A DNA stretch of 8,500 bases, taken from the NCBI GenBank assembly GCA_900550005.1, contig URQL01000062.1:1-8500 (forward strand), read 5' to 3'. This document shows positions 1-7,400 of this stretch, one piece after another. This stretch comes from an uncultured Erysipelotrichaceae bacterium. GTDB lineage: Bacteria > Bacillota_I > Bacilli_A > Erysipelotrichales > Coprobacillaceae. The notes below the pieces were generated by a model, which was not told the origin of the DNA, made no database searches, and saw only the letters and a list, made by a program, of their open reading frames with translations. Made by a program: the position numbers and the translations under genes. Position 1 is the stretch's first letter, and each line of letters starts with the position of its first letter.

Positions 1-1029
1 GATCATTATGAAGAAGCAACAGTTTTAGCGACTGATGAAAATGGGGCACCATCTAAATTTGGATTTGTTCTTCCATTAAATCGTACTTATACAACAGTTC
101 AATTTACATATATGGGAACACATAGTGCAGTAGCTCGTTTAAAATTAGATTTAGATAGTATTGTAGAAGTACAAGTAGATAAAACAGCATTAAAAAATAA
201 AATTGGTGAAGGAAGTTATAAAGTAAAATCAAGTTATACAAAAGAAAGTTATCAAGCTTTACAAGTAGCTTTAGAACATGCACGTACTGTACTTTATAAG
301 GATAATGCAACTCAAGAAGAAGTAGATCAAGAAGTAAAAGCTATACAAGCTGCAATTGATAATTTAATAGCTCGTCCAACTTCTGGAAAAGCTTTATTAG
401 ATGAAGAGGGTACTTATGAAGTTCCAGTTTATTTATGGAATGCATCTAGTGATAAAGCTTCTATGGCCGCTTCAGCATTGAAACAAAATGCTATCATTAC
501 TGTAAAAGATGGTAAAAAAGTCATGACAATTTATACAACTCAAATGAAAATGGGAAGTATTGAAGCTTATTTACAAGAATTAAAAGTAAAATATGGAGAT
601 ACTTATCAAGATATTCAACCTGCATCTTATGATGAAAATGGTAATCCAACAAGTTTTACATTTGAACTTCCTAATACAGAGGAATATATTTTAGTAAAAA
701 TGAATCCTCATGTAGCAATGATGGGTAATACGGATTTAGATGCACGTATTAAAGTGGATTATGATGGGTTAAAAGTTGCATCAAATGATAATTCAAATTC
801 AGATAAAAAAGAAAACGAAGATAACAATAAAAATCAAACAAATGATTCAACAACTAAAACAGATACATCTACTACAAATTCATCTTCAAGTAATGGTAGT
901 GAAACTTCTACAACTAAAATATCAGCTGTCGATACAGGAGATTACAACTCAGCTTATGTGATGATGGCTTTAGCTGGTCTTAGTGTAACTGGTGCTTATG
1001 CTTTAGTTAAAACTAAAAAGGAAGATTAG
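1..1029 (+). CDS. Shr-like NEAT-domain surface haem-binding protein (5'-partial)
   Basis: The reading frame is open from base 1, so 342 residues are visible and the start lies upstream. The first ATG (112) is an internal Met of a NEAT domain, not a start. Window residues 1-54 are the C-terminal half of one NEAT domain (ending YMGTHSAVARLKLD). Residues 62-124 form a FIVAR-like helical module (YTKESYQALQVAL, ATQEEVD). Residues 137-258 are a complete NEAT domain (VPVYLWNASSDKASMAASAL to MMGNTDLDARIKVDY). The likely haem ligands are Met155 and Met240/241, as in the methionine-using streptococcal proteins, instead of the Isd YxxxY pair. Residues 260-307 are an Asn/Ser/Thr/Lys linker. The C-terminus has AVDTGD, a hydrophobic stretch and KTKKED, a degenerate sortase-type signal. 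Predicted role: extracellular haem capture and transfer to the Shp-like protein encoded 3 bases downstream. The family call is firm. Equivalence to Shr is inferred from the operon, and FIVAR spacers are not part of classical Shr. Confidence 0.88.
   Translation, partial: DHYEEATVLATDENGAPSKFGFVLPLNRTYTTVQFTYMGTHSAVARLKLDLDSIVEVQVDKTALKNKIGEGSYKVKSSYTKESYQALQVALEHARTVLYKDNATQEEVDQEVKAIQAAIDNLIARPTSGKALLDEEGTYEVPVYLWNASSDKASMAASALKQNAIITVKDGKKVMTIYTTQMKMGSIEAYLQELKVKYGDTYQDIQPASYDENGNPTSFTFELPNTEEYILVKMNPHVAMMGNTDLDARIKVDYDGLKVASNDNSNSDKKENEDNNKNQTNDSTTKTDTSTTNSSSSNGSETSTTKISAVDTGDYNSAYVMMALAGLSVTGAYALVKTKKED
922..1026 (+). other. Degenerate TGD-type C-terminal surface-anchor signal
   Basis: This segment encodes the last 35 residues of the Shr-like protein: a short polar lead, VDTGD, about 20 hydrophobic residues (VMMALAGLSVTGAYALV) and a charged tail, KTKKED. 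This is the tripartite layout of a sortase sorting signal. The usual LPXTG is replaced by a motif that keeps only TG and a following Asp. Variants of the form xxTGD occur in some gut Bacillota. If no sortase recognises it, the segment would act as a plain membrane anchor. Confidence 0.6.
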
Positions 1030-1032
1030 TTT

Positions 1033-1875
1033 ATGAAAAGATTATTTAAAAGCGGTGTTGTACTTGCATTACTTTTAAGTTTGATCTTTCCAATTCGTGC
1101 ATTAGATAATGGAGCGTACCTATCCGGTCGCTCCACAACTTATGCATCTCCTTTTACTGGTAGTACCGTAGATGGGGGAGAAAATGTGACTTTAGGGAAT
1201 AGTATGATTAGTAGTATGGTTGAAAATACCATGTTAATTGAAGTGAATAATGGTCATATCTATGCAACAATTGGAATTGGATTACAATCGAATATTAGTA
1301 ATGTACGTTTTAATTTAATGAATAATGATGGTTCAAGTTATGGAGTATCTGCAACGGTTACTGGTTCTAGTTATAGTAATGGGGATCGTGTTAATCATTA
1401 TCGAATTGAACTTCAATCTTTATCTCAATGGATCTCACCGATTATTTATGTAGCACCTATGGGAAGAGATGTTCAATTCTTTGTTCAATCAAATCAAAGC
1501 TTAACACCAGGAACAGGGATCTATACAAGTCAAATGGTTTCGCAAACTTTAAATGAATCGTCTGCAAGTTCATCAACCACCAATTCAATAAATGATTCAA
1601 CAACAAATCCAAATCAAACAGAAAATACAAGTGAACAAGAAAACCAAGAAATAAATCAAGATACAAAACAAAAAGAAACAAAAGAAGAAAAAGTAGAAAT
1701 GGTAGCTCATCCTAAAACGAAAGAAGAATTGTTCAATGGGGTAACTGGACTTAGTTATCATGAAGTAGAAATGACGACTTCATCAAATGCAACTGTTTTT
1801 TTTGTAGTTGGTGGGATATGTTTACTTCTATTTGTAGGAGGTGTCGTGTATGCTAAAAAGAAAAATAAAAAATAG
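1033..1875 (+). CDS. shp: Shp-like cell-surface haem-binding carrier protein
   Basis: This 280-residue protein has an N-terminal signal peptide (MKRLFKSGVVLALLLSLIFP, cleavage probably after IRA at residue 23). A haem-binding domain of NEAT-like fold spans about residues 25-160. It matches streptococcal Shp at its most distinctive places: YASPFTGSTVDGGE near the N-terminus, VENTMLIEV (Met67) and IYVAPMGRDVQFF (Met143). Shp binds haem with two methionines (Met66 and Met153), and Met67 and Met143 sit in the equivalent contexts. Residues 170-250 are a Gln/Asn/Lys/Glu-rich spacer. A transmembrane helix (ATVFFVVGGICLLLFVGGVV) with a Lys-rich tail anchors the protein without a TG motif, as in Shp. 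An AAGGAAG ribosome site (1018-1024) lies 8 bases before ATG 1033. In streptococci Shp takes haem from Shr and hands it to HtsA; the HtsA-like gene follows here with a 26-base overlap, which supports the same job. Confidence 0.9.
   Translation: MKRLFKSGVVLALLLSLIFPIRALDNGAYLSGRSTTYASPFTGSTVDGGENVTLGNSMISSMVENTMLIEVNNGHIYATIGIGLQSNISNVRFNLMNNDGSSYGVSATVTGSSYSNGDRVNHYRIELQSLSQWISPIIYVAPMGRDVQFFVQSNQSLTPGTGIYTSQMVSQTLNESSASSSTTNSINDSTTNPNQTENTSEQENQEINQDTKQKETKEEKVEMVAHPKTKEELFNGVTGLSYHEVEMTTSSNATVFFVVGGICLLLFVGGVVYAKKKNKK
1836..1841 (+). promoter_or_regulatory. Ribosome binding site that sets the htsA start
   Basis: A perfect AGGAGG ends 8 bases before ATG 1850, inside the end of the Shp-like gene. 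This makes ATG 1850 the start rather than the in-frame GTG at 1841, which overlaps the Shine-Dalgarno sequence itself and would add three residues (MSC) ahead of the signal peptide. It is the best ribosome site in the operon. Confidence 0.85.
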
Positions 1876-2737
1876 TTTAATTTCACTTGGAATCGTTGCT
1901 TTGATGATTTTACTTACAGGGTGTGTCAATCAAGAACAAACGACTTCATCAAATACAAAGATTGCTACTACTTCTGTAACGGTATGTGAAATTCTAGATG
2001 CTTTAGATGTAGAAAGTGAAAAGGTGATTGCTGTACCTGAAAGTGAAAGTTATACTATACCAGAAAAATATCAAAACGCGACAACGATTGGTTCACCTAT
2101 GTCACCAGATATTGAAAAATTAGCAGATTTAAAGCCAGGTATCGTTTTATCACCGAACTCTTTAGAAAGTGATTTAGCTACTAAGTATGAAAATGCTTCA
2201 TTAAATAGTGTCTTTTTAAATTTAAAAAGTATCAATGGTATGTTTAAAAGTATAGAAGGATTAGGAACTTTATTAGATAAACAAGATCAAGCAAACAAGC
2301 TTGTAGATGAATTTGTTGATTATATGTCTAATTTTAAAACAGGCACAACAAAGCCAAAAGTACTTATTTTAATGGGACTTCCTGGAAGTTATGTTGTAGC
2401 GACTTCTTCAAGCTATGTTGGTAATCTTTGTGAATTAGCTGGTGGTGAAAACATTTATGGTGATGGGGATGGACAAGATTTTATTAATGTCAGTGTTGAA
2501 GATATGTTAGAAAAACAACCCGACCTTATTTTAAGAACATCTCATGCAATGCCTGACCAAGTTGCAACCATGTTTGAAAATGAATTTAAAAATAATCGTT
2601 CATGGCAAAATTTTGAAGCTGTTAAAAATAATAAAGTTTATGATCTTGAAAATGGAACATTTGGTATGAGCGCCAATTTACAATATCAAACAGCTTTAGA
2701 AAAATTAAGGGAAATTTTTTATGGTAAACAAAACTAA
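1850..2737 (+). CDS. htsA: Haem ABC transporter substrate-binding lipoprotein (HtsA/IsdE type)
   Basis: This 295-residue protein (from ATG 1850) has a lipoprotein signal: KRK, a hydrophobic core, and the lipobox LLTG-C with Cys25 as the acylated residue. The rest is a class III (helical-backbone) periplasmic-binding fold of the usual IsdE/HtsA length. The two haem ligands known in IsdE (Met78, His229) and HtsA (Met79, His229) are present in matching motifs: Met84 in GSPMSPDIEKLADLKP and His232 in LILRTSHAMPDQVATMF. The C-terminal motif WQNFEAVKNNKVYDLENGTFGMSA (about residues 252-275) is also typical. The protein sits on the outer face of the membrane, takes haem from the Shp-like protein and presents it to the permease encoded next. 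It overlaps the shp-like gene by 26 bases and the permease gene by 17. The Met/His pair makes a haem substrate more likely than a siderophore. Confidence 0.93.
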   Translation: MLKRKIKNSLISLGIVALMILLTGCVNQEQTTSSNTKIATTSVTVCEILDALDVESEKVIAVPESESYTIPEKYQNATTIGSPMSPDIEKLADLKPGIVLSPNSLESDLATKYENASLNSVFLNLKSINGMFKSIEGLGTLLDKQDQANKLVDEFVDYMSNFKTGTTKPKVLILMGLPGSYVVATSSSYVGNLCELAGGENIYGDGDGQDFINVSVEDMLEKQPDLILRTSHAMPDQVATMFENEFKNNRSWQNFEAVKNNKVYDLENGTFGMSANLQYQTALEKLREIFYGKQN

Positions 2738-3701
2738 ACATTATGCGTTACTTTGTATTGGTTTAATTGTTATTTTATTTGGCTTAATTTTCTTTGCGGT
2801 CAATACGGGCACAATTAAGGTTACTTTTATGGAATTAATACGAGGATTATTTATTGAATACAATGAAAAAGTTGCGTCTATTTATCATATTCGTTTTCCA
2901 CGTATTGTTATTGCTGTTTTAGTAGGGGCATCACTTGCTATTGCAGGATGTTTATTTCAAGCTGTATTAAAAAATCCCTTAGCTGATCCAGGGATGATTG
3001 GTGTTTCTAGTGGGTGCCAGTTAGCCATGACTATCTGTTTATTATTTTTACCACAACACTATTATTTAAAACCTTTATATGGCTTTATCGGTGGATGTTT
3101 AGCTTTTGTGATGATTTACTTACTATCCTATCATTCAGGATTTCAACCTGTTCGTATTTTATTGATTGGTGTTGCTTTGCATTATTTCTTTAGTAGTTTA
3201 CTCGATATTTTTTCTAGCACAGGGATTAATAATGTTTCCGTGAATGCTTTATTAGGAAGTCAAATATCATCACAAACTTGGAATGATGTTTTACAAGTAG
3301 GGATTTACTTATTTCCTCTTTTACTACTTACAAGTTTTACCTATAAGACATGCGATCTATTTGCTTTAGAAGAAAAAACATTGATTTCATTAGGGGTAAA
3401 CGTCACTCTAAAAAGATTTTTACTTGCTATTTTAGCGGTAATGTTAGTAAGCGTGAGTGTCACTCTGGCAGGAACAATTTCTTTTATGGGTTTGCTTATT
3501 CCTCATATGGCGCGTGTATTGGTAGGATCAAAACACCAACGTCTATTTGTAGTTAGTGGATTGTTAGGGGCAATTACGTTACTTTTAGCGGATACATGTG
3601 GTAGAGCCCTTTTTACACCAATGGAAGTTTCAGCAGGAATTCTTTTATCTTTAATTGGAGCACCTTTATTTATCTTATTAATTAGAAGGAGTCAGTTATG
3701 A
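2721..3701 (+). CDS. htsB: Haem ABC transporter permease (FecCD family, HtsB/IsdF type)
   Basis: This 326-residue polytopic membrane protein has the normal FecCD-family length. Family motifs are in order: FPRIVIAVLVGASLAIAGC near residues 59-77, followed by QAVLKNPLADPGMIGVSSG (80-98); ALLGSQISSQTW (176-187); GTISFMGLLIPHMAR (251-265), which includes the loop that contacts the ATPase; and LLADTCGRALFTPMEVSAGI (288-307). Multiple hydrophobic segments span the chain. It should form a homodimeric channel for haem delivered by the HtsA-like lipoprotein, driven by the ATPase encoded next. The start at 2721 is supported by AAGGGA (2707-2712) eight bases upstream. It overlaps htsA by 17 bases and htsC by 4 (ATGA), so coupling is likely. 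Substrate specificity comes from the neighbours; the permease alone could equally be called a siderophore or cobalamin permease. Confidence 0.93.
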   Translation: MVNKTKHYALLCIGLIVILFGLIFFAVNTGTIKVTFMELIRGLFIEYNEKVASIYHIRFPRIVIAVLVGASLAIAGCLFQAVLKNPLADPGMIGVSSGCQLAMTICLLFLPQHYYLKPLYGFIGGCLAFVMIYLLSYHSGFQPVRILLIGVALHYFFSSLLDIFSSTGINNVSVNALLGSQISSQTWNDVLQVGIYLFPLLLLTSFTYKTCDLFALEEKTLISLGVNVTLKRFLLAILAVMLVSVSVTLAGTISFMGLLIPHMARVLVGSKHQRLFVVSGLLGAITLLLADTCGRALFTPMEVSAGILLSLIGAPLFILLIRRSQL

Positions 3702-4474
3702 TTGAATTAAAACAAGTTACTTTTCAATATGATAAAAAGAAAATCCTTCATAGCTTAGATTTAAAAATCAAAGAAGGAAAAATTACAACGATTTTAGGAC
3801 CGAATGGTTCAGGAAAATCAACATTACTTCATGTCATGGCTAGATTAAATAAACCAACTAAGGGAGAAGTCTTATTAGAAAATGAATCCATATCTAAGAT
3901 GAAAAGTAAAGACTTCGCTAAAAAGCTTGCCATCGTTAATCAAAAAAACAGTGCTCCTTATGATCAAGACGTTGAAACAATTATAAGTTATGGTAGATTA
4001 CCTTATGCAAAATTAGGTTATGCTCTAACAAAAGCAGATTATGAAATTATAGATTGGGCAATGAAAGTAACAGGATTAGAGAGTATTGCTAAAGAAAAAA
4101 TGGGTTCATTGTCTGGTGGACAAGCTCAACGTGTATGGATCGCGATGGCTTTAGCTCAAAAAACAAAAATCCTCTTGCTTGATGAACCAACCACTTATTT
4201 AGATATAAAATACCAATATGAAATACTGGAACTTGTTAAACAATTAAATAAAGAACTTGGTTTAACTATTATTTTAGTCCTTCATGATTTAAATCAAGCA
4301 ATTGATTATAGTGATGAACTGGTTGGACTTAAATCTGGGAATATTTTATTTCAAACATCAAAGGAAAACTTAAATTCTAATTTAATTCAAGAATTATATG
4401 ATTATCCTTTAGAAATTATTAATTATCAAAATCAAAAAATCGTAATGAAAGGACAAAACAATGAAAAAAAATAA
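3698..4474 (+). CDS. htsC: Haem ABC transporter ATP-binding protein (HtsC/FepC type)
   Basis: This 258-residue cytoplasmic ATPase carries every ABC motif intact: Walker A GPNGSGKST (residues 34-42), Q-loop Gln82 (AIVNQKN), signature LSGGQAQRVWIAMAL (138-152), Walker B ILLLDEP with catalytic Glu163, D-loop TTYLD and H-loop His196 (LVLHDLNQA). Length and motif style fit the iron-complex/haem importer group that pairs with FecCD permeases. It should dimerise and power haem uptake through HtsB. The gene begins in an ATGA overlap with htsB, with AGAAGGAG (3684-3691) six bases upstream. It overlaps the next gene by 14 bases. The streptococcal hts operon encodes its own ATPase (HtsC), which this layout follows. 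Confidence 0.93.
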   Translation: MIELKQVTFQYDKKKILHSLDLKIKEGKITTILGPNGSGKSTLLHVMARLNKPTKGEVLLENESISKMKSKDFAKKLAIVNQKNSAPYDQDVETIISYGRLPYAKLGYALTKADYEIIDWAMKVTGLESIAKEKMGSLSGGQAQRVWIAMALAQKTKILLLDEPTTYLDIKYQYEILELVKQLNKELGLTIILVLHDLNQAIDYSDELVGLKSGNILFQTSKENLNSNLIQELYDYPLEIINYQNQKIVMKGQNNEKK

Positions 4475-7400
4475 AACATTATCTTTGCTTGTTACAGGTG
4501 CACTTTTAGTACCTAATTTAATTACTCCAATTTATGCTAGTGAAAATAATTTTGTGAAATGGTCCAAATTAATTGGATCAACAGGTGGTACTTCAGCTTC
4601 TCTTGCTTATAGTGACACAGTTAGCCATGTAGAAACTTTAATTGATGGTAATTTACTTGTAGCTGGAACTTTTGATGGAAACAAAGTGACAGGTAACGAC
4701 AAATTAAAAGGAAAATCAGATGGCTATATCGCCAAATATTCAACAACAGGGGAAGAAATATTTTCTACATTAATTGGTGGAAATAACGCAGAAGTATTAA
4801 ACTATGCTATTGCGAGTAACCATGGTGGTTATGTTGCCGTAGGTTATACACAATCAAATGATCAAGATTTTGATTCTTTACTTAAAGGTGGTAAAGATGG
4901 CTTTGTTGTGAAATTAGATGAAGAAGGGAAAATTGAAAAATTAGTGAATTTTGGCGGAACAGATGCTGATGAATTTAAAATGATTTTAAACGATCTTGAT
5001 GGTGGATATATTGCGTTTGGTTATACTCACTCTACAAATGGAGATTTAGAAAATATTAAAGATACGACAGATCGTGATGCCGTGATCGTTAAATATGATC
5101 AAGATTTAAACATTCAATGGACTACAACAGTAGGTGGAAGCCAAGGATCAAAAATGGATGAATTCAACTCTGTTGTACGCACGGATGATGGTTACTTTGC
5201 TGTAGGTTATGCAAATTCAGATGGAGAAGATTTAGAAGGCATCCATCTAGGTAAAAAAGATATCTTAGTTGCGAAATTTGATGAAAGTGGAAAGAAATTA
5301 TGGGTAAAAACTTACGGTGGTTCATTAGATGATACAGCGAATATTGTGTTAAATACAGCTAGAAATAATGAAGATAGTGGAAGAGCACGTATTGTTCAAG
5401 AAGATGATGTCAAAAATCAAGGATTGATCATTGCTGGATCTACTGCTTCAACTGATGGTACATTTACTTCAAAAGAAAATGAAGGAACAAGTTCATTTAT
5501 CTTACGTTTAGATTATGAAGGAAATGTTATCTTTGAAGATACATTGGCTTCTACTTCTGTAAATAAAGCAACAGGTTTAAAAGTAGTAGAAGATGGTTTT
5601 GTTTTAAGTGGAACTTATAGTAGTAATGATTTAGATTTTACAGGGCTAGATTTAAACGGGAAACAAAATGTTTATGTAAGTTACTATTCTAAAACAGGTA
5701 ATCGTTTAAATATCAATTCTTTTGGTGGAAACAATTCAGATGAAGTTTTAGGAATCGAAAGAGCGGCTAATGAAGATTATATTGTTTATGGAAAAACAAC
5801 TTCAAATAATGAATTTGCTACAGGGCTACAAGGAAAAGTTGATGGATTCATTGCAAATGTAGATGGAGATCAAGTTTTATCCTATACAACTGAAAAATAT
5901 TTAGTACCAGTTAAAGCAATCAAAGCAAAAGAAGATTCAGCATCTATGATGGCACCAATGCTTTATGAAAAAGCTTATGTAGAAAAAGAAGGAGATCAAT
6001 ATTTAGTTACTTTCTATTTCCAAAATGCAACCATCATGGGGTCTACGGTAAGTAGTAAAACATTAGGAGCAGTAAGCTATGATGATCATGGTACTTTAGT
6101 ACCAGCATTATATGATGAATATGATGAAAGGACACAAATTAAAACAACACAAATACGCGCTGATTCATTAGATGATCCAATTGGTATTCATATCGAAGAT
6201 GCAATGGGTGATATTCGTTTAAGCTTCTCATTTGATCAAAAAGAAGAAACAGAAACACCTCCTTATTTTGAACCTGTAGAAATTACAGTACCTGACTTTG
6301 ATGCAAGTTATAAAACAGCTATTGGTGGTAGTGACTATGATTATGTCAATGATACAGCGACTTTAGCTAATGGAAATACGGTGATCGTAGGACAAACATA
6401 TTCAAATGATGGTGATTTTGAAAACATTAGAAAAGGTGGAAGTAGTGGTTTTGTTTTAGAATATGATCAAAATCATAAGATCATTAATAAAATGTTAATT
6501 GGTGGAACAGAATACGATTCTATTGCTTATATTAGTGGCATTGCACCAACAGATGATGGTGGATATTTTATAGCTGGAAGCTACAGTGAAGGTGTAGGTG
6601 TCGATCCAACAGGAGATTTTGCTTCATTAAATACAGAAGGATCAGTTCATGGAAAACAAGATACATTCATTGCGCGCTATAATGCTAATCATGAACAGTT
6701 ATGGATCAAAGGATTTAGTGGAAGTGAATATGATCAAGCAAAATCAATTAAAGCCACATCAGATGGTGGATCAATTACTTTAATTGAAACAAATTCTAAT
6801 GATGGAGATATGTTAGATAAGAATGCAGGATTATTCGATTTAGCTTTAGTCAAATATGATGCATCAGGAAATCTTCAATGGACACAATACATCAATGGAC
6901 GTAACATTGAATCAAGTCATTCAGGAATTGATGTTTTAGCTAATGGAAATTATGTTGTAGCTGGAATTTATTCATCAACAGATGGTACATTTACAGAATC
7001 GGATCGTTATGGAAACTTATTCGATTTATTTGCTTGTGAAATTGATTCAGATGGTCATATCTTAAGTACACATACTTATGGTGGAGATAGCAACGAATAC
7101 TTTAATGAAGTAAAAGCAACATCAGATGGAGGATTTATTATGGTTGGAGATACTAAATCTTCAACAGATACATTTGCAGGTAGCGCCGGTTATGATAATG
7201 CTTATGTATTAAAATGTAATGCAAATTTTGAAAAAGAATGGGTCAAAGTTCTTAAAAGCACAGATAAGTCAGATGCAGTTAGTATCATTGAAACAGACGA
7301 TAATTATTATGTATTAGGCGATACAAGAGGAAATGATTTTGATTTTGAAAATTTAAGTAAAGGAAATATGGATATTTTCTTAGCTAAACTTGATAAATCA

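Noticed and set aside
104..310. Open frame on the minus strand, Leu/Tyr-rich
   Set aside because: It lies opposite the FIVAR-like region of the Shr-like gene, has a low-complexity composition typical of the antisense of AT-rich coding DNA, and has no ribosome site.
776..961. Plus-strand frame rich in Ile, Gln and Lys
   Set aside because: It is a shifted reading of the repetitive Asn/Ser/Thr linker of the Shr-like gene, which is in a well supported frame.
841..1604. 15-base direct repeat aaatgattcaacaac at 840-854 and 1590-1604
   Set aside because: Both copies encode the same NDSTT linker in two low-complexity spacers; similar codon choice or minor exchange explains it without a mobile element.
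1457..1681. Minus-strand open frame rich in Leu and Phe
   Set aside because: It is antisense to the low-complexity spacer of the Shp-like gene, with no family resemblance.
1841..1849. GTG 1841 as the htsA start
   Set aside because: It overlaps the AGGAGG ribosome site; ATG 1850 has ideal spacing and gives a normal lipoprotein signal peptide.
3350..3556. Plus-strand frame inside the permease gene
   Set aside because: It overlaps the most conserved part of the FecCD permease in another frame and has no recognisable motif.
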